From HGM11368 sp051883455 (GTDB taxonomy: Bacteria > Bacillota > Clostridia > Christensenellales > UBA3700): a DNA stretch of 64,000 bases. Location of the stretch: contig JBJETT010000009.1 of NCBI GenBank assembly GCA_051883455.1, positions 124,001 to 188,000 on the forward strand, in the 5' to 3' direction. Positions within the stretch are counted from its first letter, which is position 1, and each line of letters opens with the position of its first letter. Below the pieces are notes generated by a model. It had not been told where the DNA came from, searched no databases, and saw nothing but the letters and a program-made list of their open reading frames with translations. Positions 24,942-39,900 of this stretch are shown here, in pieces. The position numbers and the translations under genes are program-made.

Positions 24942-27900
24942 TTACGCAGCCGGCGAAATCGTCACGTTGGACTTGGTAGGTCTGATACCGTTCCAAGTAT
25001 TGCCGCCTTCGAGCCATGGACAGATATTGTACCAGCCCCAATACTCACGGAAGTTGTTGACTTCGACTCTCAACGTTCTTTCGTTACCCTCTCCTTCAAT
25101 GACAGGTTTGAGTTTTGCATTGTTGAGCACGTACTTGCCAAGGAAGTTAGCCACGCCGCCGAACTTGGTGAGTGCATCTATATCGCTTGGCTTGAGGTAG
25201 TTGACCTTTGGTGTTCCGTTGAGCAAGGTGCTTACGGTTACATTGCTACCCGACTGCTTGTGTACTCTCACGAAGCTTTGTCCCGCGTTGTCAATGGTTA
25301 CGCTACCCGTCGTTGCGGTGACTACTCTCATCTCGGTTGCCACGTCGGTTATCGTTCCCACTGTGCTTGTCGTCAAAGCCGATACCTTGACTTCTCCCGA
25401 ACTTGCAGTTGCTACTACCATGACGTTGCCCATAATGAGGTTGGTTACGCTAGCTCCACTTGCCATCTCTGCAAACAATCCTACGTTGTTCTCTCCCTTG
25501 AGGATATAGTTGGTAAGGGCGAATCCCGCTCCGTCTATGCTGCCTTCGAAGGCAATTCCGTTGCCCCAATCGAACGGCGTGATGAGCGAAGACTTCATGT
25601 TGATATTGCCCGTCATCTTGTAAGCGTACTTATGATAATTGCTCTCGTATTGTGTGTCGTCGATATCAACGACTGCTCTCTCGCCTATCATCAATACGTC
25701 TTTGTAAGTCGACAATTCAAATTCTCCGTTTGCATTGACAATGAAGTATCTAAACTCGATTACTTTACTATCAGGTACAATCACATAGTTGCCGTACGCG
25801 GTAGCATCTTTGTCGTTTTTGGTGATAGTCGTAGGTAGCTTGAATGCAAAGTACTTGTCGCTAGCGGTATATGCTATCGAATAAGAACCGCCATTGTCAA
25901 TTATTTTGCTTCCGCTCTCAGCCGACATCAAGCTCAACGTATCGACGTCATCGGCGCTGATATCACTCATAAAGTCGCTAAACGCTTCTCTCTGCTTTGC
26001 CGTCATCTGCGTAGGCAACGGATGAGTCGATTCGTAAGCACTGAGATTCCAGGTCTTGACGGCAACCTTGACAGTATCTTTGGTGTGCGTCGTTCTGAAC
26101 GACAACTTGTCGGCATTGACAATAGTATACGTTGCTTCTCTCTGGGCAGGCGTAATGCTTGCATTGCTAGATGTGGTGCCTGCAAATACTGCAAACGCAC
26201 TTGGCTCAGTCGTACTAATATTGTTCAAGCTTCCTGCAGTAAGACCGTTCGCCGTAAAGGTGAAGTTGCCTGCATTGTCATTGATTGTCTCAGGCACGTA
26301 ATACAAGTTGCCGTTGTTGAAGGTTACGGCGTCTTTGTCAACCGTGTATCCAAGTGCCGTTACGTTATAAACCCAGCCATACGTATAAATATTAGTATCA
26401 AGGCTATTGTCTATCTTGCTTGCTTGGTCATAGTCTATCAACTGCGCCATTGCTTTCATCAACGCATCGTTGGTAACGCCATCCAATGTTGTACCCTTGT
26501 TGAATACAACGTCGATACCGTTCTTCTCAATGATGATTTTAGTATAGCTATAAGTAGTGCCGTTGGCGTCCGTCTTGTGGTGTTGAGCTATATAGTTGCC
26601 GTTTTTGTCCACAAGTACTTTCCTTACTGCGTTGGAGTTGTTGGCAAAGCTTACCCATTTAGCAATATCCACGTCACTTGCTTCTTTGCCTTGCGCATCT
26701 ACGTAAGTGCCCAAAAGCGTTACGCTCTTGCCGTCTACGGTGGTGGTAAACTCACCGATAGAAGTGGTGTCATAGTATTTGCTGAAGTTGGTTGGCAAAA
26801 CCGATTGCTTAGGATAGATGATGAGGATTGCACCTGCCACGTTGGTACCGTCGCCAATCGCAGCAACTATCGCCGTACGGTTGCTGGTATCGTAGTTGAT
26901 ATCGTCGGTGGTAACGTCGCCCTTCAACTCAACTACTATGTTGTCGTAGTAGCCTACGTCGGTAGCGCTGACAATAACTTTTTTTTCGGTCTTGGTTCCG
27001 TCTTCCTTTGTCTCGGTTATGGTAACGCTATGCTCGATTACTTCGCCGGTGTAGACTGCTTCTTTGATTGTCGAACCACTTGCAGCAATCTCTTGACCGC
27101 CTCGGATACCTATCGCAGGACAGAACATAGTTACGCCCGCAGTGATAAAGCTCATATCCGTCTTGCTTTGTCCGTCTAGCGTGTATCCGTTCGCCTCGAT
27201 AACGGTTCCGATAGGCATCATCGCTACGTATCTATTGAGCGACAAGTTGATATGTCCGCCACCTGCGACCTCAGTTTGATAGCTATGCGAGTATGCTTCC
27301 CAGATAAATCTGTTGCGAGGAGCAAGCGTCTCGATTGCAAGCGCTATGGTATCGTTGTTTTCAATAGTGCCGTAGGTTTGATACATGGTCTTGTCTCTCT
27401 CGCTTGCACCGCCACCATAAACGTTGTGCGTCTTGACGCCCGTCTTATTAAGGGTGGTGAAGTAATACTCGATAAAGCCTTCGGTGTGAGGTGTGAGCAA
27501 TTCGAGTTTACCGTATGCCTTAGCCGAGGTCAAACTTGTGTTGACGGTGTAGAGATTGGTTATGCCAGATACACCCAAATCTGAGCCAATCATATCTATT
27601 ACGCCGTTGAAGGTGCAGCCGCTTTGGGTAGCAACCAAGGTCTTGCCCGTCGTGGTCTTGCCGTTGTATGCTCTTACGCTTACGTTGGTCAAGTTTGCGT
27701 TAGTTGCGCTACCGACGAGTCCGCCGAAGTTAGCGTTATTTACGCTTGCGTTGAAGATAACGGTTGCGTTTGTCATACTTCCGCTAGCAATGCCTGCAAA
27801 GCCACCGATAGTTGTTGCCTTTGCTCCGTCTATAGTAGGCGTGTTGATGATATCGAGCGAAACGTTAGTCATATTGCCCGTCATATTGCCGACTACAAGG

Positions 27901-30900
27901 CCTACGTTGGTTGCGCTCAAGGTTTGAGTGCTCGTGAACTTGAAGTTGACGTCTTGGATAGTTCCGCCGAGGCTTGCGATAAACGCACCTCCGTTGGTTT
28001 TGTCTTTATCACTATTGAGTCCGCCTGCGAGTTGAATGCTATATCCGTTGCCATACAACGTGCCCGTATAGTTGACCACACTGTCGAGCAAGGAAGCATC
28101 CCAACCATAGATATTAGCCGTGAGGCTAATATTGGCATTGGCTTTGAGCTTGTCTGCCAAGTCTTTTGCGGTAGCTACAGCCGTGCCCGTATTGTTTGCC
28201 GCACCGCCCATTTGACCGTCGGCAAGTTCGCTTGAGGTGAGGGCAAGGTTGGTGGAATATCCGTCGGTCGCACCTGCCACCGCAAAGACGTATCTGTCGG
28301 TGTAGGTTGCCGCATCAAGAGTTCCCTTAGCACGATAGGTAAAGGTAATCGTGTAGCTAGAGTATCCAAGTGCGTCTAGACTCTCGGTAGTCTTGATAGA
28401 GCTTTCTACTATTTCGTCGGTAGTTGCCACCTCGAAGGAAGCAAAGCTGTTGACGGAAATCTTGAGTACGCCCGCAAGGTTGGTTTTGTCAACATTATTG
28501 TTGAGGAATTGTGTATCAGCCAAGCCCGTAATAGCCACTTCTATCTCTGCCGTTTTCTTGTTATAATCGTAACGTCTCTCAGCCACAACGATATTGCTTG
28601 GGTTGATAGTGAGCTTGTAGGTGGTTGTTCCAACAACCACGTAGTTGCCTTTTGCAGTAGCTCTATCCAATACTTTGGTTTCTTCGTTGTACAAGGTAGA
28701 GTTGAAGCCTTTTACCGTTGGATCGAGCACTACGTCAAGCACGTTGAAAGTCGTATTTTCCAACGTGTGAACGCCAGCTCTTGCATACTCTCCTGCTATT
28801 GTAGTATTGCCAAGCAATACTTGCTCGCCTTTAATACCTGCGTCGAATAGATAACTTACCGTACCGTCAAAGTTCTTCACTACTACCGTTTCGGTTTCGA
28901 GAGTAATCTTCTTAGGCAAGATTTGGAATACTTCCGTACTTTCATTTGCTTGACTATACAAGTTGTAGTATACGCCGTTGCCTAACATATAGTTGGTGTC
29001 ATCATAACCAGTTACTTGTACTTGGAGAGCGTACTTTCCAACGTTGATGAACGTTTGAGTCTCGTTGGTTTTCTTGACGCTGGAGATAGTAAGCTTAGAG
29101 GTAGTAGTCGCACCGCTAAGCGTAATGGTGTAGGTCAAAGTGCTCTCGACCTTGCCTGCTACCCAAGTCTTAGCGTCGCTGCCATCGGTAGTTATACCTT
29201 CTTTGCCGTCGTATTCTCTCTCCAAAGCGGCTACTTTTATCTTGAGTTCGTCTTGCTTTAGTTGATATTTGTTGATTTTAAATCTCTTGCTAAGCGTAAG
29301 CTTGCCATCCGTACCGAACTCGTAAGCGTTGTTGTTGTCAGACTCTACTGTTACCAGCTTAATCTTGATGGTGTATTCCCCAGCATTTTGAGCAGAATTT
29401 GTTTCTGTAGCTTTTGTAAAGGTGATACTAAAGTACAACTTGTCTACTTTGTCACCGTCTTTGATACCTTCGACCTCCATCAAGCCTTTGGTGGAATTGT
29501 ACGTGCCTTGACAAGTCAATTCTCCGCCGAAGAACTTGAAGGTTGCTTTGAGGTCGGCAATGCCGTACGACTTGCTGTAATTGTAGATAAACGCACTCGT
29601 GCTGTCGTAAGCCTTGCCGTCGATAGTGATATTGCTAATGCTTGCGTCTGCGGTTGTACTCGTGGTTCCGTCGCTAATGGCTATAGCTTTGATAGTACCT
29701 ATACCTTCAATGGTGATCATACCATTTTTTACAATCACGCTATCGTTGCTAGTAAAGATATAGTAGTTGCTTGCGTTGGACTCTCCACCGTCCAAATCAT
29801 TGTTGACGAGTCTATAATAGGTCACGCCGTTGATTACCGTTTCGGTTGTTACGTTGAACTTGACGGCAATGTTCGTACCTACTGCAGAGGACTCGTACTC
29901 GCCCGCAGGTCTTATTGGCTCTTTGTTGTCCTTCATTGCGCCCGTAACTCTTTCGGTAGTCTTGTTGATACCGACCTTGGTATTGCTATCGTAAGAGTAT
30001 TCGAATTGCAAAGCCGTCGTACCGTCGTAGGTCTTGGTCATACCCGTGATAGTGAGGTGAGCAGGTGTGATATGACCAACCGAAGCTCTTGGTACCATAT
30101 AGTTGGTGCCATAGATATAATAAGCCGTTCCTCCCGTAACTACTCCGTCTACGGTGGTGCGATAACTAAACGAACTTGCAGTGAAGTATACTACGCTTTC
30201 CGTCTCGGCAATGTCCTTGGATCCAAAGTATCCACCTTTTGCAATGATAGCGTTGTATACTATATTTTTGTCGCTTTCTTTGACAAATCCGCCCTCGTCT
30301 ATGGTAATGATAGTCTTAGGGTCGGCTACGCTATCCGCTTTGACGCCGTTGACTTGGATATCGACGAAGTTTTCGGTGCCGTCGTATTGCTTAGTTACGC
30401 TTTCTACCGTCAACGCCTTAGGCAAGATGAAGAATACCGCGTTGCCGTTGTCGGCTTGTTTGGTAATGCTCGATACGCCGTCCGCCATAGTGTAGTTGTT
30501 GGTGTCGATATAGCTGGTATCGACTACTACGCTGACGCTATATCCGCCAATATCGGTAGGATTAGGCACTTCTACCGAATTCATATAATACTTGATACCC
30601 GACACGCCGCTTCCGCCTGCGCCGTCAGCCTTAGCGCTAAGTCCCGTGTAGAAGTCCTTTACAGTAAAGCTAAACTTGTCTACGCCCTCAGGCTTTTGCA
30701 CGTTGCCGTTGTATTCCAAAGCAAGAGGAGGAATACTTATAGCAATACTGTCTTCGTTGACGAGCTGTTTGTTGATTTTCAACTTACCTATAGTAGCGTT
30801 GCTACCCCATTCGTAGTTGCTTGCAGTAAAGCTCTTGACTACAAGCTCGTAAGGATTGTCGCTAGCGTTGCTAACGTTGTCCGGTCCTAGTATTACGCTC

Positions 30901-33900
30901 ATTGCGTTGATATCGTCTGCGGCGTTGAACAAGCCTTGACCTGCGATTGGTTGCAAGCCCGTAATTACGAACTTATCGTTGTAGCGATATCCGTTGGCGT
31001 AAGTAAATTCGATAGTATCGGTTGGCGCGTTGATATACTTGGTCACTTTGTTTTCGCTGTCAGCAAGATAACCTTCGTAGCCTTGGACGCTCAACTGTAT
31101 TGCGCCGTTTTCAATCTTATACTTCTTGATGATAGCCTTATCGGTCACTTCTATCATGGTCTCTGCCGAGCCGATAGCCAAATAGTAGTTGGTCTTGACT
31201 CCACCTTCTTTGAGCACGATATTGTAGTTGGTTGTCTCGGAAAGAGTGGTTACCTGCATAATTTCGGTAGCTATCTTGACTGCGCCCTTGGTGCCCGAAG
31301 TACCTGCATTGTTGTGCGTAGCGTTGAAGTCTACGAACTCACCCACGAGTCTCATCGTTCTGTCTTCTGCAAGCACGCCCGAACCGTACGTAAATTCCGT
31401 AACGTTTTTAGGGTCTTTGCTACCGTCGGTAAAGGCTACCGTACCGTCGTAAGTCTTAGTGACGGAGGTAAGATCAAGCTCGGCAGGAATAATATAGTAC
31501 AAACTTTGATTTTCGTCAGTTGCCGATTTGCCTATGCCGTATATCTTCTTGTTGGCAGCACTCAAATCAAGCTTAGAGGTATCGAAGTTGTCGGATTCAC
31601 CTGTCACAGATGCGGCAAAGAGGTAGTATCCGCCGATATATATACCGTTTTCGTCGGCTTCGATAGTCTTATTTGCCGTGCCACCTTGCTTGCTAAATGC
31701 GAGTGAGCCGATAGCAAAGTTATGACCTACTGCGCCTTTGACAAATTCAACGATATCACCGCTTACCTTGTCAACTATGCCTATGCGATATTCCCCGCTT
31801 GCGCTAGGGCTCCTGAAGTTTCCTTGACCGTATACGCCCTCAAAGCTATCCATATATACGTAGATATTAGCCGCATCGGTTACTTCTTGTTGCGTGATAG
31901 TAAAGGTCTTTGTGATAGTGGCTACTTTGTAGTTGCCTCCGCCGAATACGACTTTGATAGTATATGCTCCGCTATTTTGAGCAAATTCTACTTCCGTTCC
32001 GTTCTTGTCGAGCATAGTGACGGAGAAGGTCAAGCCTTTTTCTTGTTCTATTGCAAATGCTTGGTAGAGTTTGAACAACCAATTACCGTTAGGCTCTGCC
32101 GTCTTGTCTGCCGCAACGTACAAATGTCCGCCAATACCTTGGTACTTGTACTTAGAGGTGTATTCTACGCTATTGGTATAGGTAATATTATCTTCTATAC
32201 CTGCGATATTGAGCATATCGACTTGTTTGTCGCCGTCCTTTGCATCGAGCCTAGCGAGTTGCAACAGCGACAAATGCGAGCTTTCTATATCTCTCGGAGT
32301 AATAGTACCCTTATAGTTGTTGGCTGCGATGCAGTAGTTGGTGTTGCCACTCAACGCGTTGTAATGAACGCCGCCCAATTCCATATCGGTAACGTTGATA
32401 GTAATGCCGATATTCTCGCCTGCGTTGCAGTCATCGAAACTTCCCGAGATACTAATCTTTTCTCCACCGACAGTGCCCGTTGCGCTTACTTCTCCACCCA
32501 GCGCAGTCGTGCCGTCGTAAGGCTTGCTTGGCGAACTGAGGTCAACAAGCTTAGGAATGATATAAGCCACGCCGTCGACAGTATTGCTGCTACCGATATG
32601 GTAGTTGGTGAAGGTCGTAGATACGCTTGCTTCGCCCTCTCCTTCGGCAGGGGTGGTGGTGGAAGTTTGAATAATATTGAGCGTAGACTTGGTAGTTGTT
32701 CCCGTTGGATAGTAAGCAAACTCTTTGGTAACGAATACCAACTTTCTATTGCCGGCATTAGCGCTGTCAAAGGTTGCGCTGACGGTCGCCGTGCCAAAGT
32801 CTATCGCTGCAGAATTGGCGTCGATAAACTTAATAACTATATCACCTGTGAGAGTGTTGTTGCCATCATAGGTCTTGTGCGCCGTCTCGAGAGTTGCCTC
32901 CATTGGAATAATAGCAAACTCCGTCTTAGCCGTCTTAGCTTGGTCGATATAAACGTCGGCATTGTCGATTGCACTGAAGGTATAGTTGTTGCCCTCCGCG
33001 CTACCGTTGACGGAGACTTTGACGTTGTATATGCCTACTTGTGTCTGGCTCGTCGCAAAGGTTTGACCGTCAACACCCATAGTCAAGCCGTTTTCTTTGA
33101 TTCCGCCCGAGATGTTGACCTCTCTATCGTCTAAGTCGATAGCGTAAATCTTGAAGTTAGCCGCCGACTTATCGTAGGTCAAAGGTGCACCCGTATAAGT
33201 GGTTGCGAAGTGATTGCCCACAACGTAAACGTTGTTGACTACTTGTGGGTCGATTTTGAAGGTGGTCACGTTGGAATACTGTTCTTCGCCCGTGGCAACC
33301 GTAAAGTTGTCGTCCGGTGTTGCACTCACGGACAGCAAGGATATCTTATACGTTCCTACGCCTACGTTGGTAGTTCCGCTGACATTGGTATATCCGCTGT
33401 CGGTAGACTTGTATATGCCAAGAGTTACGGTCACGGTATCGCCGTAAGCGTTGAAGAGGTCGAACTTGCCCGTTGCGACGTATTTCGCCGTGTAATAATA
33501 AGTGAACGGAGAGGTCGTGCTTGGCGTTCCCTTCCAAGTTTGAGTAACCGTCACGCCCTTGATTTCGCTGCCCTTGATAGCGTACTTGTTGATTACGCCC
33601 ACGCCGTCAATAGTTGCCACGCTCGCATTGGTCGTATGGGTATTAGCCACCTTGTAGTTGGTAGCCTTGAAGATATCCACACTAACCTCGGCACCTAGCG
33701 TGTTGTAATACGTAAACGCAGCCACGTCAACGTATACGCTCTTACCGTTACCTGCATTCTTATCTACGTAAGTACCCGTAATAGCAACGCTTGCAGGGGT
33801 GGTGACGATAGTCGCGCCCGTAAATGTCGTTGTGCCGTCATAAGTCTTGGTTACGCTGTTGAGAGTTGCATCGGCAGGAATGATATACAAAGCCTTAGCT

Positions 33901-36900
33901 TCCGCAGGGGTTACGGCTACGGTTATAGTAGTAGTCGAGCCAACAACGTAGTTTGGATTGCTTGCAAGACTGACTTTGCCGTAGTCGATAGTAATATCGT
34001 ATCCGCCGATAAGGCTCGTCGAAGTAGCCGTAGTGGTAAATCCGCTTATCGTAAAGTTGCCCGTTACGCCCTCGTTAGATTTGTAGTCCACTGCCGAGCC
34101 TGTTGCTCCGTCAATGGTGGTAGGGATAGCATTGCCGTAAACCACGTTGATAGGTTTGATGCTGACGCTGACGTTCTTCAACGTCTGTGGCTTGATAGTG
34201 AGTTGAGCGCTAAAGGTGCCGTTGAACGTATAGTTGCCCGCATCTGCACCCGTCAAACCGTTGAAGGTTAGGTCATAGGTATCAGCGTTGTAAGTGCCAC
34301 CGCATGGGTCGGTGATAGATACGCCAACCGTATCCCCACTTATCACGCCCGTAAGGGTTGCGCTATAAGAATAAGTCGCAGTCGAATAGTATTCGAAGTT
34401 GCCAGGGGCAGGCTTGGTATCGTTGGCAACGACGCCTCTGCTGTCGCTTTGAGTAATGTTAACCGTACCCAAGGTCACTTCCTTAGGCGTAATGACGCCG
34501 ACTTGCAAGGTCGCATAGCCGTCCGTTACGGTTGCATCGAGATAGTAGTTGGACATCGTGTCGCTGTTGTCGATAACGATGACGTACTTGGTATATTTCT
34601 GTCCGTCTGCGCCATAATATTCAAACAACTTCACCTTGATTTTGACGTCACCCATATTGGTGGTTAGATTGTCTTGTACGTTCTTGCTCTCGTACTCGCC
34701 GACGTAGTTAGAGATAGTTTGAGTTGCGGTGACGGTGCCCAAATTCGTATTGCCGTCGTAGACTTTTTCTACTTTGGTAATACTATTTTTAAGTGGCAAA
34801 ATGTAGAGAGCCTTAGCACCGCTTGGGGTTACCGTTACGGTGTAGGTTGCACTTGCCGCCAACTTGTAGTTGTCGTTGCCCGACATCTCAATATCCTCAA
34901 CGCTGAGATCGTATCCGCCGATTGGACTGCCCTTGGAGACTGCATTTTTGCTTGCGTCTTCCCATTTGATAGTTTTGACAGTAAAGGTTGCGTTGATTTG
35001 CCTATCCGTTGCAACGCTATCCATAGCAATCGAAGATATTGGCGTAATGGCATTAGGCAAATCTACGTTGTAGTTGACGTTGGTAGGTTTTACCGTTATA
35101 GCGACGCTATTTACTTCTTGTTGATTGATAACCAAGTCTTGACCGAGGTCAAACGGAACGGCGAGCGTGTAGTTGCCTGCATCCGTACCCGTGAGTTTTG
35201 TCACGTTGATATCGTAACTACCTACGTCGTAGGTGCCGTCTGTATTCTTGCCGGCAAGACTGCCCGACTTGTAGAGAGCATACTCTCCGTCCACGACGTC
35301 AGCGTCATTCTTCTTGTTTACGCTACCGCTGATGACGTACAATGCACCCGCAAAGTAGGTGAATATCAAGCCCGTTGCGTTGGTAGTGCCATTCTGTTTG
35401 TTTTGCTTAGCCGTCACGCCAAGGAAGTCGGCTTGCATGAGAATGCAAGGCGTGATATCCGCGGCGGAGTTGCTTGCAACGTAGTAGTTGCCTGCATAAG
35501 TCTTGCCTTTTGTTGCGCTACCTGCCTCTTGCAAAATATTATAAGGGGTATCATTGTAACTAAACGACGTGGTCGTCCATTCGATTTGTCTATTGGTATA
35601 GGCGTGTCTGTCGTCATACGCACCCTTAGGGGTGAGGCTTACGCCGTCAACTGCGCCACTCGTCGTCATCGTGGTTGGGTTGACGCCCGTCGTTGCGGTA
35701 TAGCTAAGGGTGGTCGTGCCGTCGTATTCCTTGGTGATATTGCTAAACTCTACGAGCCTAGGCAAAATCATACCCGTAGCCGTGTTGGTGGTCATGTAAT
35801 AGTTGTTGTTCTCCGTGAGACACTTAAATGTAGTACCACCGATGCTCACGTCTTCCGTCGTTACCTTTATCTCGACGCCCGCCGTATTGACGTTGGCATC
35901 AGTAAAGGTAATGGTAGGCTTGGTCGTGGTATCACCACTTGCTAGTCCGTCAAACAAGGTGCTTGCACTAGCGTAGGTGTAAGACGTAGTGTCATCGTAA
36001 GGCTTGTTGACAAGGCTCTTGATATTAGACTTCCAGGTCAACTGCTTAGGAATAATAACGCCCGTGGTATAGGTCGTAGCCGAATAAGCATAATTCTTGG
36101 CAGTAGAAGTAGCAAAGTATCTAGCTTGATACTTGTTGCTCAAAGTCGTATTAGGATATTCGAACTGTCTAGTACCGCTAAGAGTAATAGTCTTGCTATC
36201 TCCCACGTTGGCATTGTTAAACGTGCCGTTGGATGAACTCAACGAAGTCAAGCCCATATCGTTCAGGCTTACCGATTGAGAAGTATTGCTTACCTTAGCC
36301 AAATTGTAAGTCATTCCGCTGACAAAAAAGTTGTTGCCGTCGTAGGTCTTCTGCGCCAATTTCACTTGCACTGCTTGAGGGACGATTATGCCGAGTCCCG
36401 CAAGAGTAACCGTTTTGGCGGTAGGATTATAAGTAACGCCCGTGGTATTGGCTGCTATAGCGTAGTTGTTGCGATTGATAGGATTAGCGTCTGTCATTGC
36501 GTAGAAGACGTTACTATTGTCGGCTTGGTCTACTATAGTCACTATGTCGCTAAATACGATAGAATTGTAACTACCTTTTCCTCCATACACAACGTCGGCA
36601 CTAACGAACGTTGCTTTAGGTTGGAGACCTGTGGTGGTAGTACCACTATAAGAGAAATCTACCTTGCTATAGACGATAGCCTCGTCACCGTCGTATTCTT
36701 TAGCAATATAATTGATAGTAACCGCTTGAGGCAAAATAGTACCTATCAACTTGACTTTTACGCTACCGCTACTTGACGTCTTCAACGCCCCGCTTCCGCT
36801 AATGCTGAGTGGTGCACTGTCAAATTGATGCGAGCTCGTAGGATTAGTCTCTACGTCAACGCTATTTTTCCAATTGTCGTTGGTGTTGTTGCTATTAGTA

Positions 36901-39900
36901 GAGCTAGCCGCTCTCATTGCAAAGCCACTATTTTGGTAATATCTATCTATTTTATACTTATATCCGTTGAAGACAAGTCTGTACATATTCATATATACCG
37001 TCTTGCCGTTGCCTGCATAGACGTCGTCGTACCTATCAAAGGTAGGTTTATCCGTACCCGTACTGCTCGTGCTGTTTGGCAATACATTGCCGTACTTAAG
37101 CGATCCGCTAGTATTGGTTGAGTTGCTACCGTCGTAAGTCTTTTGCACGTGATCTATCTTTTTGTCAACAGGGATAACCAAGCCTCTACCCCTCAAAGTT
37201 ACTTGAGAGCCGCTGACTTCTAACTTGATGACGTCAGTGCCGTCAAGTTTGGTATACGAGTTGTTGTTAGCGTCCTCAAAGTCGTACTCCAACGTAAAGC
37301 CACTGCCCGCAATGAGGTAACTTCTATTGGTACCCAAAGAGTTGGTCGCTGCCACGTAGCCGTAGTACTCCCAATCTTCAAGGTTGAGGGTGACGTCAGT
37401 CATACCTATCGAGGTTACTGTCATCTTGTCAGGCTTGATACCGTCTATCTTGCTTGCGTAATCTATGCCGTTATAAACGTAGTTGCCGTTGCCACTAAGC
37501 ACGTTGACGCCACCGACGAGTATTTGCGCTACGTCAAGGTGTAGATTGGTTTTGCTACTTATGCTTGCACCCTTCTCGGCAATAAAGGTCATATCCCCTG
37601 CTCTAAGTCCTAGAGGGGTAACGATTTCTACTATCTTAAATTTGCCCGATACGATATCGTTCTCAGGGAAGATAATGGTCTTGCTAGATATATCTTTGAT
37701 TGCGCTACCTATATTGGCATCCGACTTGGTGTCGAAGGAAATGCGATAGCTACCCGCCGCAGGATCGTTGACTTTGACTCCCGTAATATTACCGTTGCCG
37801 TCTTTGATAGAGGTAGTTGCCACAGCCGTCATATTGGCTTCGTTGGTAGGATCTTTGCCCGTAAATCTATCTACGAGAATGGACGAGAACAAGGTGTTGG
37901 ATACGGAAGAGTTGGTTATCTCCGTACCATCGGAGCCGTAGAACTTGAGCGCAGGCATGCCGAAACTGTTGCCGTAGCTAGTCGTCGTCTTGTGATAATA
38001 TACGCCCGTGGTCGAGTCGTAATAATACTCGTTTCTATCTATGCTAGCGCTACCCGTAGTACCGTACGAGTAGTAGAGGTAAACGTTGTTACCACGCTTG
38101 AAGGTATGCGATACGTCGGCGTAATGGATAGCGTCGGACATGTTGTTGATCTTGTCGTACACGTCGTTGTAGAAGAGCAAGTTAGGTTGACTTGGAGAAG
38201 TCCATCCGTCACCCTCGGTAGCCACTACAGCGTCCTCAGGTTTAGCATTGAACAATTCACTGCTGGTTGGCTGAACTTGCCATACTTGCGTATCCCAGAG
38301 GAACTTACCTTCCGCCGGAGGGTCGGCAATGGTAAAGTCAAATGACAAGTCGGCGTCAATGCCCGTACCTGCCCAAGACAAACCAATGTTGGTACCCAAA
38401 GCCGTCTTGTCTTTGAGTATCAAATTGTTAGGATTGGTATTGTCGTAAACGTACAACTCGAAAGGCGAAGATTTGGTTGCTCCCAACACTCCTCCACGAC
38501 CTACGTATTGGCTAGTATATGTGCCTGCAGGCAAAGTGGTACCACGATAAGAGTTAAGTTTATCCTTATCATAGTATTGACCTTCATCTCCCACCTTGTC
38601 GTCGGTTTCTCTGTTTGGCCATCCTGCTCTCTCTGTTGTCGTTCCTTGGTCGGAAGGGGTAACGAGATATACGTTGTGGATAGTTTCCCAGTCGCATATT
38701 CCGGCAATTTGTCTATAACCGAACTCTACGCCGGTCAATGGCTTACCGTCGCCACGATAGTATGGTCTATCTTGACTGTCAACCATCTGCATACCACGTA
38801 TACGATAACCGTCGGTATCCATTTGCACCATGGCTTTGATATCTTCGATAGTATAACCGAACCAGTTGATGATGACGCCGTCGATATGAATTGTGCTCTG
38901 GTCGTGGTTCTCCGGCCTTACGTTGGTGTATGGTTGAGTGTTCCAACCCGTACGCAAATTGCCGTTGGAATCATATATGTCGCGGAAATCTTGGTGGTCT
39001 TCTTCGTTAGCAGCACTTAGGATATAGTTGTTGGTGTTGACACCTATCAAGGCGCCTGCACCCGAAGCAAGTGTTTGCGTTCTCAACCAGCCTACGTCCG
39101 CATATCCCCAGTTGGTCGAATAAAAGTACAATATACCAGAAGAAGTTGCTTCGATAAGTCCTCCACCGTTGAGGGTAGAGTTGATGATATCGCTTCGTGC
39201 GCCAACCCAGCCTACCATACCGCCTGCCATTGCTTGAGCGTGTGGATATGCTCCGGCACCCGCATTTCTACGGAACTCGCATATAGATCTGATTACCGCA
39301 CTATCGTTCATGTTGAGGGTACAGTTGCCTACTGTTGCGGTACTTCCGTATTTACCAATGTTCATACCTGCAAATCCGCCGACGATACACATATTACGTC
39401 TTGCATGTCCTCTAAAGACGTTGTCGCCCGTTTCTGTTATCGTTCTGTTGACTACGAAGTTGGCGCTTGCACCCAATTCCAAGGTACAATTTTGGATTGT
39501 ACCCATATTGATACCCATTATTATTCCGGCTACCATTGAGAACGGTTCGTATGGTTTCTTGCCGTTAGATCTAGCGATGGTAACCCATGCTTGCTTATTC
39601 AAAGCAAAGTTGACGCCCTCTATGACGTTGCCCGTCTTCAACCCACCTACGAACAAACCAAATACACGAGTTTCGGTATTCATAATAGGCGTTTCGTTGT
39701 TTGCCAATACCGCATATTCTTTGTAATTAGGCGTAATGCTTGCATCACAAAGATTGATAATAGGCATACTATCGGCATTCATATTGTCACTTGGTGCCAA
39801 CGTAATAGTGTAACTACCGCTACCATACAAGTCCTTAGACAACATATAATAGTTGATATTTTGATTGAGAGTAATGTTGGCACCCAAAGTACCTGCTACC

